Below, piece after piece: positions 12,534 through 23,163 of a stretch of DNA of 64,000 nucleotides; position 1 is the stretch's first letter, and each line of letters starts with the position of its first letter. The notes beneath the pieces are model-generated. The model was not told where the DNA came from and searched no databases. It was given only the letters and a program-made list of their open reading frames with translations. The translations under genes were made by a program, and so were the position numbers. This DNA comes from Septoria linicola (taxonomy: Eukaryota > Ascomycota > Dothideomycetes > Mycosphaerellales > Mycosphaerellaceae), in assembly GCA_024114885.1 (NCBI GenBank), contig CP099422.1, positions 1,178,001-1,242,000 on the forward strand, in the 5' to 3' direction.

Positions 12534-12707
12534 ATGGTACATATCAACAACAAACAACCTCTTTTGTTCTTCTCTTCCGCTCTTCGCTCACAACAAACAT
12601 CCTCTTTCACTGTCAGACGGTATCTCCTACCACGACTCCGCGAAGTGAACAATCATACAGGCCGTTACTCTACGTCAAAGCGGAGATTGAGTCAGATTCG
12701 GCCTTGA
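12534..12707 (+). CDS. Candidate small ORF, 57 codons
   Basis: ATG in good context (AAAATGG) after a C/T-rich leader. It encodes a basic peptide with hydrophobic and Ser/Arg-rich stretches (LLFFSSALRSQQ, VRRYLLPRLRE, GRYSTSKRRLS) that superficially resembles a mitochondrial targeting sequence. It stops with TGA at 12705-12707. No family is recognised. It could be the first exon of an unseen gene, an upstream ORF, or chance. Confidence 0.2.
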   Translation: MVHINNKQPLLFFSSALRSQQTSSFTVRRYLLPRLREVNNHTGRYSTSKRRLSQIRP

Positions 12708-13213
12708 TTGTCGAGACTCGACATCATGCCGTTGCGCTGAACATCGAAAGAATGACTCACGAGACTCTTGTTCGCTGGTCAGACTGAACTTCAGGCGTCT
12801 ATTCACACGTCAGCGCAAGACCCATCGCAAATCATGGAATGACATATCGAAAGTTCTTGGCATTATGCTATGATGCAAGCATCAGGGGCGGAACCAGAGG
12901 AGGACTTGCATCCCCGCACGTGCGAAATGATGGACAGCAAGCAGCCCAAGGGCACAGGAAAATGAAGAGACCAACCAAAGTACATTCGTTGATCTGCCAT
13001 CAACTCTCAAAACAAGACATCGAGGCCAAGGAGGCCATTCCCGGCCAAATTCGCCTTCCCAAAGAGGTACAATGCTTCTGGAACGAGCGCAGTCCACCAT
13101 AGCCAGCTCTGGGCTTCTAATTTCCCAATACATGCAGCAGAGATGGTAGTGATATCTCCCCAAACGCCTCATAATTCCCAAGCAAGCATACAATCGCTAA
13201 TGAACTCCTTCGC

Positions 13214-16200
13214 TCATGCATCTGATGGCGCTGACTTGGGTCTTCCTCGCGGGACTTGATCGAGCCAGATGTCTCCTCCCTCGCCCGCAACCCAACGCTT
13301 CCAAGTCTCATCATACGCGTCCTCCAAGTCTCGCACCCATCTCTTAGTATCAAACAATGCACTTTTCCATCGAGCGTGGAAGAGCACCTTGCGTAACTCC
13401 ATAATCCTGCCAGACCCTTTCCCGTTGTAGTCTGGCGCGTACGAGAACCCTTTGCCCAACAACACAGCCTTCTCTTCGTAGTCTTCCTCGTTCTTAGCGA
13501 TCAGCTCTTGCTCTGCAGCCTTTCCCTCCTCGTTCTTGGGCAACGCGCCCTTCAGTATACTTGCAGCCATCCGACTGCACATCTTATACTGGTATCGTGG
13601 CAAGGTTAGCAATGGTGTGCCACTCCAGAGAACATCAGCAGCTGTAGTATGTGCGTTGCATTCTGCCGTGTCGAGTACAAGATCGCACACCCTGGCGCGG
13701 GAGATGTGAAGATGCTTCGGTGCGACGTCTGTAAATATTACTCGTGATGCGACTTCCTTGCCAGCCCACATCCTTGCAGTGGCGAGAAGATGTGACTCCC
13801 CAAGATCCGGAAATCGTAAAAGCCATAGGATGGAATTAGGCACCCGAGCAAGAATGCGTAGCCAAGTTCGAAATGTAGTCGGCTCTATCTTGTACAGTTG
13901 ATTGAAGTTACCGAAGATGATGATGTCGTCCGAGAGTTGTGGGAAGAGTTCTTTGCGCATCTGCCAGCGTCGGCTCTGCTCGTCGTGCCAACTCAGCTTC
14001 GTATCGCCTGCATCCGGTGCACTTTGCTTGTGATCGCAGCAGAAGAATGTGTCGCGTGAGTATATGATGTTCTCGCCGTACACCCAATTGTCGTTCTCGC
14101 TGGCACTGTTCTCGTCCTGCAACTTGTCCTCGATGTCTACATTTCTCCGCCACGGCCGCAGGGTATCGACAGGCACGGCGGTCTCATCAGCGAGGAGATA
14201 ATCGCACCACTCAGCGCCCATAGTGCCCGCGAAACCCATGAAGGACATCTGTATAGGTGCTGGACGAGCAGCGAAGACTTCGTTACGTGCACCTCGGGTA
14301 TATCCATTGAGATTAACCAGGATATGGATCTGATCGGCCACAATTTGCTTGACCAGCCTCTCCGGGGACCAGGTGCTCGCGTCATGAAATACTGGTGCTT
14401 CAGCCTCAATTTGTCGACGATGGACAGAATTGTCACTGGCAGTCGTGGCGTAGCAGTATGCCTCCACCCTCTCGGTGTCATGTAAACCGAAGACTGATTG
14501 CATGAGGTGTGCGAGAGGATGATTGTTAAAGTCCGATGACACGTACCCAACTCGGAGGAACGGCGCAGGCGGGGATGGTGGTAGGAACACTTGCTTGGGC
14601 AGCCAAGGTGCACGCAATGTTGACACTGAGATGCGCAGACCATTTCGCTGAGAGATCAGCCGAATCTGCTTGGCAGACATTGGGCAGGTGAAGGTGTGGA
14701 AGGGTAGCACCGTGGGGGCCGTGGGCACGAATAGTGCTGCTGGTAGCTGAGGACGGTTGTAGCTCGCTGGCTCGCGCCTTGTCTTGGTCACGTATAAGTC
14801 CTGGTAGCATTGCCACACTAGCCGCCGTGTGGCACGCTCGACAAGTCGTGTTATTCGTGCACCTTCCCACTTTTTGCCAGCCCAACTCCTAAGAGCCCGT
14901 CGCATGTGAGCTTCACGCTCATCCTGGCCTTCTGAAGAAATACCGGGCATGATCAGTTGCTTAATCATTTTGTCCATAAGAGCTGGGTCCAGTGTGCCGG
15001 TGCCCCAATGTTCTCCTTCAAGAAGTTGCTTTTCGACAATATCAAGCACGCGTTTGATCCAGCCCGAGCTTGATGCCCCGGCTTGTCGCGCGTCAAGCAA
15101 CATGCCTTTGCTATCCACATGCCATCGATCGCGCTTGCCATTGTCTTCGGCGATGCCTCCTCGTGCCTGCCAACCGCAGACCGAATTCAGTGCATTCGCA
15201 AGGCCACACACCGCTTCTGCAAAGTCTGGGTTCACCTCAACAGCTCGCTTGTAGTAGCCGATGGCGTCGCTAATCCTGCCTTTGTCCTTGACGGCATTTG
15301 CAAGATTTGCGAGCGCGATGTCGAATCTGCCATCGCATGCGACTGCACGCTCATACATGTTGATCGCTGCGTCTAGTTGACCAATGTCCTTGAGCAAGCT
15401 GCCGAGGTTTGTATACAAATGCGCATGTTGCTGGTCGAGCTGCAAGCCGTAATTGTAATACTGTAGAGCCAGAGCAACACCACTACCATGAATTACACCT
15501 GGTATGTCGCAGCGGTGATTGCCCGGTACCGCTGCGGGAGGCACAGTCTGCTGCACGCTCGCGAGTAGAATGCCGACGTTGTTGGCGGTGGATGGACTTG
15601 GCTGCAGCGAAAGTGACAAGTAGTATAGAGCAAGAATGTCACGTACGCCATGGTGCAACGGGACAATACCTGCAGAACGCCCAGCATTGGACATGCCATC
15701 CTGATAGATCTTGGCCAGGGAAAGTAACGTATTGCTCGTTGTTGAGATTACTGCCTTCTTGGCAAGGCTGTGTGGCGCGCCCTGCACATATTGTAGCCCA
15801 GGTAGTTCTGTCGCACCAGGAAAGCATCGTCTTGCAGTCGAAAGCGCCTGATCGGGGGCCAATAGCACGGGATCATGTGGTGCTCGAGGCGCCGAGTGCG
15901 CATGTAGGTGAACTCGCAGCATATCAGGCCTGACCACGTTCAATATGTGCTTCACAAGGCCCTGAACACCGTCGAATTGCCGGCCGGTGGCAATCATCAC
16001 AGCATCTTCGAACGCCTTGGCTGCGCCTGCATTGTTGCCAAGAGCGTATAGCATGTTTCCTTTTGCATGTATCAAGGCCAAGATTCGACCATTGTCGCAA
16101 CCTGGAATATTGAAGCCACTCGAGCCAAATCCAGGTTCAGTGTCCTGAGAGTCTAGCACGACTGCATCCTCGTCTGCATCGAACTCGTATGACATGCGGT

Positions 16201-18181
16201 CAGACTGCTCAGAGGGTGCCGGAGATCTGCTAGCAGTAGACGAGGAGCGTTGGCTTTGCCGGTCGAATGGCCGAAGACCGTCTCGTACAGGCCTGGGATG
16301 CCGCAAGGAGCGCTCGACCCACTCGATGACCTTAATAGCATCTTTGCTACGCTGTTCAGTGCAAAGAAGGCCAACGAGATGCTCAACGGCCTCAAAGTGG
16401 TTCGGTGCAGCCTTGACTACTTTCTGCCAGTACTGCTCAGCTTCTGTCCGACGCCCAAGCGCTAGCAAGGTGGCAGCTAGATTCGAAGAAGCTTCCAGAT
16501 GTCTTGAGTCGTTCTCAAGAACCCGCCTGAACCATCGTAGGGCCTTTTTGTAGTCCCCAAGCGCATATGCCAAACACCCTCCCAAGTGGATCCCGTCTGT
16601 CCATTGCCATTCAGTCGCTCGGCACGCTTCTGTGATTTGGTTCAGGGCAATAGTGGCTCGGAAAGGCGGAAGATCATCACTGGCGCCGGCTGCAGAGATG
16701 GAAGAGCCAGTCGACCGTCGCAAGATACGCGATCTGGCGACATCTACCTGCGTGGCGACCCCAGGGTCAGGCAAATACTTCTCAAATTGATCGTGCGATG
16801 CACGACGAGGATTGTCGCTCGGTCTCCGTTCTCTCATGTCAGGGTCTTGTGCTGAAGGTGATCGGGCGCGTGGGGTACTACTGTCGTCCTCGAGAGAATC
16901 TGAAGTATCCTCATTATGCGCCGAGCGTAAGGGAGGACCGCCATCATCGCCCTGGTGAGAACTGTCAATTGCATCCCTGCTGCTTGCTGCCAGTGCAGAA
17001 GGACCGGATGCTGACGGTTTCGGGGGCTTTGGGTAGAAGCTTGGCCGAAGCGGGATCTGTTGTTGGCCATGAGCTTGACGAGTCTGCTGCTGCTGCCGAC
17101 GAGTATGGTGGATGAAAGCCAACAAATCACGATAGTGCTGTAGCGCCCATTGAAACGTTTCCTCGCGCCGCCGCGCATCAGGAGCTAGGCTTGAATTATT
17201 GCTAATGGGCAGGCCTTGCATATTGCGGTCATTCGGTGCGTGCATAGCCATGCCAAGTCTGTTGCTGTCGCCTTGAATATGAGCAGTATTAGCATAACCA
17301 ACCCCAAGAGGTAAGGTTCGGGCAGGCGTGAAATGCGGCGGCGGCGGCGCGAAAGGGTTGAGACCAGCAGCTGGCGTCCATAAGGACTGATTGGACTGCT
17401 GGTGTTGTTGCTGCCACATGTTGGACTGGTAAGCATGCTGAGAGCTCGGTAAGGAGCCGTGGTAGTTTGGAAGGGAATGGTGTTGATAAAAACGAGGATC
17501 TCGAATCGCAGCTGGCCTGTATGGCACGAAAGTGCCATCGTGCCAGTATGGACCGTACGGACCCGAGCCTTGTCCACCCGACGCTGTTGGGCCCAGGTAC
17601 TGGAAAGATGGCTGAACTACACTTGGCACTGTCTGACCGTGGTAGGGTTGCATGGTATTATGATGCGCCGGCATCTGGTGAAGCATTGAGTCCATCACCG
17701 GGAAGTGATTCTGTGGTGGCGCAAATGGAGCAGGCTGTGGCCAGCTGGGCACGATTGGGGATGCATGCCATGATCGGAGGCCAGCATTCTGTTGCTGCTG
17801 CTGATGCTGATGCTGAAGAAAGGTTCGCTTTTCGCTCATATTATGGCCACTATGAAGCCTAGGCGTGTTCCCCTCGCTGAGAGGGAGTAGCTGGTGCTTG
17901 TGAGGCTGTATCAATTCATCGCCAGAACCATCATAGCCCGCATTGAGAGTGCCATTGGGCGTCTTCCTCCGAAGAGTGCTTTCGGCTCGTGGGGCAGCTT
18001 CGCCATACGCGAAGGGAGAGTTGCCATTTTCGCTACGCTGAGCGTGATGAATCGGCAACGCATATCGCTGTGTGAGGTACGGCATGGAGCCACTTGGTCT
18101 GCGGTGGCCTACACTGGGCCGTCGACCGGGTAAATGAGCTGATGACGGGCTGATACTAGACAGACTCGCATCGACACTCAT
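13214..18181 (-). CDS. O-GlcNAc transferase-like protein (TPR + GT41)
   Basis: A single uninterrupted 1655-aa frame. Residues 1-~510 are low-complexity (His/Gln/Pro/Ser, with HQHQQQQQ) and probably disordered. TPR-like helices follow in two blocks, about 520-640 and 830-1000; the clearest repeats are AHLYTNLGSLLKDIGQ and DIALANLANAVKDKGR. The GT41 catalytic region is about 1200-1640, with YVSSDFNNHPLAHLMQ (the conserved catalytic-site His), ILVNLNGYTRGARNEV, FGNFNQLYKIEP (the UDP-contacting Lys) and SGTPLLTLPRYQYKMCSR (sugar-nucleotide loop). It should transfer a sugar from UDP-GlcNAc (or GDP-fucose in SPINDLY relatives) to Ser/Thr of nuclear and cytosolic proteins. Donor choice cannot be read here. 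Yeasts lack this enzyme; filamentous fungi carry it with such long N-termini. Confidence 0.92.
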   Translation of the reverse strand: MSVDASLSSISPSSAHLPGRRPSVGHRRPSGSMPYLTQRYALPIHHAQRSENGNSPFAYGEAAPRAESTLRRKTPNGTLNAGYDGSGDELIQPHKHQLLPLSEGNTPRLHSGHNMSEKRTFLQHQHQQQQQNAGLRSWHASPIVPSWPQPAPFAPPQNHFPVMDSMLHQMPAHHNTMQPYHGQTVPSVVQPSFQYLGPTASGGQGSGPYGPYWHDGTFVPYRPAAIRDPRFYQHHSLPNYHGSLPSSQHAYQSNMWQQQHQQSNQSLWTPAAGLNPFAPPPPHFTPARTLPLGVGYANTAHIQGDSNRLGMAMHAPNDRNMQGLPISNNSSLAPDARRREETFQWALQHYRDLLAFIHHTRRQQQQTRQAHGQQQIPLRPSFYPKPPKPSASGPSALAASSRDAIDSSHQGDDGGPPLRSAHNEDTSDSLEDDSSTPRARSPSAQDPDMRERRPSDNPRRASHDQFEKYLPDPGVATQVDVARSRILRRSTGSSISAAGASDDLPPFRATIALNQITEACRATEWQWTDGIHLGGCLAYALGDYKKALRWFRRVLENDSRHLEASSNLAATLLALGRRTEAEQYWQKVVKAAPNHFEAVEHLVGLLCTEQRSKDAIKVIEWVERSLRHPRPVRDGLRPFDRQSQRSSSTASRSPAPSEQSDRMSYEFDADEDAVVLDSQDTEPGFGSSGFNIPGCDNGRILALIHAKGNMLYALGNNAGAAKAFEDAVMIATGRQFDGVQGLVKHILNVVRPDMLRVHLHAHSAPRAPHDPVLLAPDQALSTARRCFPGATELPGLQYVQGAPHSLAKKAVISTTSNTLLSLAKIYQDGMSNAGRSAGIVPLHHGVRDILALYYLSLSLQPSPSTANNVGILLASVQQTVPPAAVPGNHRCDIPGVIHGSGVALALQYYNYGLQLDQQHAHLYTNLGSLLKDIGQLDAAINMYERAVACDGRFDIALANLANAVKDKGRISDAIGYYKRAVEVNPDFAEAVCGLANALNSVCGWQARGGIAEDNGKRDRWHVDSKGMLLDARQAGASSSGWIKRVLDIVEKQLLEGEHWGTGTLDPALMDKMIKQLIMPGISSEGQDEREAHMRRALRSWAGKKWEGARITRLVERATRRLVWQCYQDLYVTKTRREPASYNRPQLPAALFVPTAPTVLPFHTFTCPMSAKQIRLISQRNGLRISVSTLRAPWLPKQVFLPPSPPAPFLRVGYVSSDFNNHPLAHLMQSVFGLHDTERVEAYCYATTASDNSVHRRQIEAEAPVFHDASTWSPERLVKQIVADQIHILVNLNGYTRGARNEVFAARPAPIQMSFMGFAGTMGAEWCDYLLADETAVPVDTLRPWRRNVDIEDKLQDENSASENDNWVYGENIIYSRDTFFCCDHKQSAPDAGDTKLSWHDEQSRRWQMRKELFPQLSDDIIIFGNFNQLYKIEPTTFRTWLRILARVPNSILWLLRFPDLGESHLLATARMWAGKEVASRVIFTDVAPKHLHISRARVCDLVLDTAECNAHTTAADVLWSGTPLLTLPRYQYKMCSRMAASILKGALPKNEEGKAAEQELIAKNEEDYEEKAVLLGKGFSYAPDYNGKGSGRIMELRKVLFHARWKSALFDTKRWVRDLEDAYDETWKRWVAGEGGDIWLDQVPRGRPKSAPSDA

Positions 18182-20319
18182 CGTGGCTCAGGTCGCAGAC
18201 CTCTGAGCGCAAAGCTGGCGGTTGAAAGACCGACTGGCTTACGGGTGTGACAAAGTGCCTATGCCAATGCGATCGCTATCCCAGATATCCTCACATGACA
18301 TCTTCCAGGCTCTTGACCATATACTGCAGCAAGGCCAACGCTAGAACTCGTCAGCCAGTTTTTGTTCACGCTGCCTTCTTCCTTAGACAATAAGCTCGCG
18401 ATCCCAAGCTAGCCGGTTAATGTTATGACCACACAGAGGCACAGTCGCGCGGACCCGTCTTCGAGATGCAATGCGCCGCCCAATGCACACGCTTGGAAGA
18501 GCAACACGAAACACTGCACAGGGCCGCTCGATGCCGAAGCAAGGGATCGACTGCAATTGCGTGGGACTCGCTGGAGACCCACGCCTTGCTACAGCCGGCG
18601 GCGGGTGTCTACAGGCCGGGCGCTGTCGGTGTGTTGCAGCAGCAGTTGTGTCCCCGCTGTGTCTACGCGCTGCTGCCACCACTCTGCGATGAGCAGAATG
18701 CGGGAGTCCTGTATCTCGCCGCAACCAGGTCTTTGGGACTCAGCACATAGCAGAGTCCGTTTTCTCTGCTGTCCTCCCGAGACTGCTTTCGCTTTCGCTG
18801 CTGGTGAGAAATACGTGCTGCTGTTGCTTTTGCTGTTGCCTTGAATGCGGATGAACTGCTCGTTCCTATTCTCTGCCCTCGCTCTTGCCTTCCGTCGCGG
18901 TGTTCGTACAAAAGTATGACTCTCGTCGCAAATGTCAGAGCAGAAAGACAGAACCACTCGCGACGGATGCAGACGGTGCATGTCTTGGACAAATGGCGTT
19001 GCTGGCAAATACACGATAGTTTCAGTAGCGCCAGATGGCAGGGTTTATCGCATGTTCCAAGCAACGATTCGAGCTGATCTGCAAGAGACAGACAAGTCCT
19101 CTCGCAGCGCTGCGCCGCACCAACACGAAACATGCTGCACACAAGATGATCTCGCTAGCTCATTCGCTGAGAGCAAGCCCGTCCCGCCTTTGACGGACGC
19201 CGAAAGGAAGCTTCTGCAGCGTGGCTGTTCCCTCGTGCAACTTCGGCCATCCACCTCCATCAAATAGCATTACTTGCTCCCGCCCAGTAGCGAAGCGATC
19301 CCCAGCGAACCCATGGAGGTTCCCAGGTGCATCACATTCTGGTCACAACACCTTCGCCGCATCACCCACGCTCCATTCGCGTACAACATACGCTATGTAC
19401 TGGCAGAAGCGCCGAACGCAACCTACGACCCACACGTGATCGTCAGATCTGCAGCGAGTCTCACGCCGATATGCCTCCTGCACACAAAGCCCGCCACTCC
19501 TCGGAGTCCGGCATGAATGACCGGACTGGTGGCTCTCTAAGACTGCGAGGAGACCTACAACAGAAGCCGCAAGCTCTCACGTTGAATGCTGACATCCGCT
19601 GACGAGACCCTGGTCATCTACGACCACTTTTACTCCACTTCTAGTCCAGCATCGTTTAAGGTAAGTATGCAGCCGGCCTGGAGAATCCTCGAGGGATGGT
19701 TCTGTACCCCAAGTGTTGCCACTCCAACAATCACGATCAAACATTAGCTGAACACCACTATTGACCAAACAGCACCGGTTGAGAACCACTTGCCTATCAG
19801 AGCAGCTGCGACTGACCCGCCAAACAACGTTTTCCACGCGAGATCTGAACCCAATCTATGATTCGTTTCACGTGTGACGGCTATATTTCTTGACGCTGAC
19901 TCGGGACGTTGGTACAATTCAGGCACACAGTATCCGCATGAGCAACTATATCACCTAATTCGTCGGCTGTAGTCAAGTGTTTCGCTCGACAGCAATAACC
20001 GGACATGGTCAAGAAGCTGGATCAGAAGCACAGAGTCGAGAAAGTATTCCATGTTCTACGATGCGGCTTGCGGCAAGAAGCATGCCGCATATATCACGTC
20101 GTGTAGCTTCACCGACATACCCGCATCGCTTGTACGCATCCGACCGACCTCTGCTCGTTGTGCGAAGCACAGCAGATGACACGCAAACGAAAACGCCGTG
20201 CTCAAAGTGCATGCAATGATCTTTAACGCCACATTCTGCTAGCACCCACTAGCACCAGCATCGTCATCATCCAGTCAAAAGATGTCTCCTGTTCGACCGA
20301 ACGCACCAGCAGGGACGCA
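18182..20319. other. Intergenic: upstream of the GT41 gene
   Basis: 2.1 kb between the GT41 start and the 3' end of the FAD monooxygenase. Several short frames (for example 18932-19267 on plus, 111 codons) lack domains and overlap frames on the other strand. There is a CTG/TTG-rich stretch near 18820-18840. No repeat, tRNA or mobile element was recognised. Confidence 0.5.
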
Positions 20320-21504
20320 TCAGAGACTCGCTTTACCACCGCTTGAGACGCCATGCACTTCTGCTATCCTACGTTCGGCCTCTTGTATTCCTGTTTGCCA
20401 AGCTTGCCCTCGTCGGTCGTACAACTTGTTGAGTTTGACCTCTTTCCCAGCATCCAGAACCTCCGCAAGAGCAATGGCGTCCTCGATGGACTCGTTCGCG
20501 CCTAGCCCAGGTCCCAGAATTGGCTCAGCGTGGACTGCGTCTCCTATAAGGACGATGCCTTCCTCCGCCTGTTTCGTTAGGTTTGACGTGTTAATCGGCA
20601 AAGATCGCATCAGCCAGTTGAGAAGTCTGTCCTTCTTCATGGCGTCTGAGTGGAAGATCGTCGCAAAAGGTCCGGAAAGCTGATTGCTGAGCGCTTGCAC
20701 TTCTGTGAAGAGTTCCTCTGGAGTATCTTTTGCTTCTGTCTTTTCTCGCTTTGGTCGGAAAAGGGCATCGCCCTCGCCAGACCTCTTCGCTGCGCGCGAG
20801 AAAACGTAGTTGACGCTTGCTTCTTCGTCATTGATACTGTTCAGTGAAATCTGCAGTAGCGTGCCGTTAATTTTCTGCTCAACGACGGCCCCACCGTTGA
20901 ATGCCGGAGCGAACTCGCGGTCCCAATCTGCTCGGCTAATGCGTCTCTTGCCATTGTAGGTAGCGTATGGCAGTATCGTGAAATCGGCGTTCGGCAGAAT
21001 CGTTCTTCGCACTTGTGAATGCGGTCCATCGGCTCCAATCACGAATGTGCTGGCGTGGCGATTATGATTCTTGAAGTCCAATTCCACAGCTCCAGGAAGA
21101 GGTTCGACACTCGTCAATTCGTGCTCCCATTTGACTTCCAGTCCTTCTGCGAGTAGAGCTTCGAATAAGTTCTTGTTAGCTTTGAAGGATCGGCTATCGG
21201 GAGCAGCATCTTTGCCTCCACTAACTCGCCCTGTCCCTCCAATGCCAGCGTCAACGGCAATCCTCTTCCGGAATGCTGTCTCGTCCAGATCTAGGACTTT
21301 CAGTAGTGGTTGGTAGAACTTGGAATGGAGTGTAATTCCATAGCTATTCCGACTGGTGGACTGTCTTGCTTTCTCGAATATCGTGGATTGGATGCCTTTA
21401 TTCTGCAGACACCTGCCTAGCGTCAAGCCGGCGATGCCCGCTCCAATAATGGAGATGCGGTGGCCTTTGGGCATTGTCGAATGGGACCCGTTATTGTCTT
21501 CCAT
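20320..21504 (-). CDS. FAD-dependent monooxygenase (aromatic hydroxylase type)
   Basis: 394 aa, single exon. Motifs in order: the dinucleotide-binding GAGIAG at residues 21-26 within SIIGAGIAGLTLG; the DG motif in VIGADGPHSQVR near residue 165-175; and the GD motif VLIGDAVHAEPILGPGLGANESIED near 315-340. Together they define the group A FAD/NAD(P)H monooxygenase fold (PHBH/salicylate hydroxylase-like). It should hydroxylate a small organic or aromatic compound using NAD(P)H and O2; the substrate is unknown. The ATG at 21504 precedes another in-frame ATG (residue 11) that is equally possible. No secondary-metabolite genes are adjacent, so a catabolic or detoxifying role is as likely as a biosynthetic one. 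Confidence 0.9.
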   Translation of the reverse strand: MEDNNGSHSTMPKGHRISIIGAGIAGLTLGRCLQNKGIQSTIFEKARQSTSRNSYGITLHSKFYQPLLKVLDLDETAFRKRIAVDAGIGGTGRVSGGKDAAPDSRSFKANKNLFEALLAEGLEVKWEHELTSVEPLPGAVELDFKNHNRHASTFVIGADGPHSQVRRTILPNADFTILPYATYNGKRRISRADWDREFAPAFNGGAVVEQKINGTLLQISLNSINDEEASVNYVFSRAAKRSGEGDALFRPKREKTEAKDTPEELFTEVQALSNQLSGPFATIFHSDAMKKDRLLNWLMRSLPINTSNLTKQAEEGIVLIGDAVHAEPILGPGLGANESIEDAIALAEVLDAGKEVKLNKLYDRRGQAWQTGIQEAERRIAEVHGVSSGGKASL

Positions 21505-22510
21505 TCATGGTACGGCCTGCAGAAGGTCGACTTCTATGTGGTTCACAGTACTGGATGTGATGTTCTCGAGTCAGTGGCAAGCGAGATAAGAAAGTGAGGT
21601 AAAGCAATATGGATGGATGCAAGGATGGATGAGGGTGGAGGGCAGGAGCGAATGACGAGTCGAGCTTGGACGGCAGGTGACATGCAAGCCACCCGCTTGA
21701 TGGCGCAACACAATGAAGCGAGGACGAAGTTAGAAGACCAGCATACATGGGATCTGTGAGCAAGTAATTGTGCATCGAGGATAATCGAGTTGTAGAGCAG
21801 CTATCTGTAGTGGCTACGAGCTATATGGTTTCCGCGTAAACTAGTGGTAGGTCGCACTGTGTCCCTTCTGGTTGCAACACTTATATTTCTAGCTGCCTCA
21901 CATTACGTCCCATCGCAACAGCCACCAACCTGAGTAGATAGGAAAGTTGATACGACGTCACCGTGCGTTATTTGGATCCCGTGCCCATCTTCATGGTGGC
22001 TTCAGGACCAGTATGTACTATTGAGCCAAGCAAGCGCAATGTATAGCAGCAAGCTGTAGCTTCGATGTATCAGTATGTCACCTCGTCGGATGGACTTCCC
22101 TGCCTATCGAAAAGTAGACAACGCAGTGAGTAAGAGGCAAGAGACAATCTTGCGAAAGTCTCTGGGAGATCAATCTTGCTACACGCCAAAATAGGGCCAG
22201 ACCAAGAGAGGTGACGTACTGGCCCAGAGTGTTGGTGAGCTGAGGATGAGTAGATGAGAAAAGAGGTAAGTAAGCGTGTTCTCAGCATGAAGAATCGAAG
22301 CCATGTCTTTTGCTGGCTATGTAAGTCCCACACTTCAAATCGAGGACTTTTGTCATCACGTCGTCGTCTTGATTGGTGTACCTGCGCCTTGAACGCCGCC
22401 ATACCATGCTGTGTCATGACTTCCGAAGCATCATGCTGGAAAGAAAAATCTTTTCGCGAAGATTCGAGGGTATCGGTATCTCGCCTCTTCTGGTATCAAA
22501 TTCGATACAA
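21505..22510. other. Intergenic: monooxygenase promoter and RPL12 3' flank
   Basis: 1.0 kb between two minus-strand genes. It contains a short GGATG/GATGA-rich purine stretch near 21600-21640. Small open frames have no domains. No RNA gene was seen. Confidence 0.55.
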
Positions 22511-23163
22511 TTATTCCTCTGGAATCTCGATCTCGCCGGCGCGCACATCGTCAGAGACGGCCTTTGGCGATCGGCCATCGACCTGGCATCCGGTGGAGAA
22601 AGCGGTTCCGAGAATCTCCAAGACGGTACCCTTGAGGTCCTTGGCCATGGACTTGTGTCGCATGGTCTTGGCGATGCTGATGATCTCGTCAAGAGGAATG
22701 GACTTGGTGTGCTTGATGTTCTTCTCCTTCTTGCGGTCTCGCGGTGGCTCCTTGAGGGCCTTGATGACGAGCGAAGAGGCGGATGGGACGACGGAGACGG
22801 CGGCTTGACGGTTCTTGATGGTCAAGCGGACGGTGACACGGAGACCTTTCTGGAAGACGTGTTAGAGACGGCTGATCGTCCGAAGTGCGCCTCTGCAATT
22901 GCTTACCCAGTCACCAGTGGCCTTTGCGATATCTTCTCCGACCTTCTTTGGCGAAAGACCGAGAGGACCAATCTTTGGGGCAAGAGCGGACGAAGCACCA
23001 ACCTCACCACCGGTGGCGCGGAGGTGGATGATCTTCTCCTCGGAGGGGTCGAACTTTGGTGCTGAGAGGAATTGTGAGCAGGCGCATTGGCGATGGTGGA
23101 TTTTTTCGTTCAGCCAGCATCGACTGAAGAAGCCAGTACTGAACACAGCTGATACTTACCCAT
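22511..23163 (-). CDS. RPL12: 60S ribosomal protein L12 (uL11)
   Basis: Three coding exons: 23163-23160 (only ATGG), 23061-22907 and 22849-22511, with introns of 98 and 57 nt. The product is 165 aa, the usual length. The protein begins MAPKFDPSEEKIIHLRATGG and carries GPLGLSPKKVGEDIAKATGDW, VRLTIKNRQAAV, VPSASSLVIKALKEP, KHTKSIPLDEII and the ending DGRSPKAVSDDV..IEIPEE, all diagnostic of eukaryotic uL11. It binds the GTPase-associated centre of 25S rRNA at the stalk base. A four-nucleotide first coding exon is common in fungal ribosomal protein genes and explains why the N-terminus is not seen in one frame. It is divergent from the sulfate permease, with 502 bp between the starts. Confidence 0.97.

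Larger units (their letters stand above)
8689..13213. other. Long gene-poor region upstream of flbD
   Basis: 4.5 kb between the flbD start and the 3' end of the O-GlcNAc-transferase-like gene. It contains a CA microsatellite (9101-9127) and scattered frames of 60-180 codons on both strands, none with a recognisable domain. A pyrimidine-rich block near 12540-12640 looks like a fungal 5' leader and carries a 57-codon frame. The simplest reading is a long flbD regulatory region, possibly with non-coding transcripts. Confidence 0.5.

Noticed and set aside
18932..19267. 111-codon plus-strand frame in the intergenic region
   Set aside because: It has a plausible start and a Cys-containing product, but no family resemblance, and short frames also lie on the other strand. 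Not supported as a gene.
22373..23065. 230-codon plus-strand frame
   Set aside because: Antisense shadow of RPL12, which is unambiguous.
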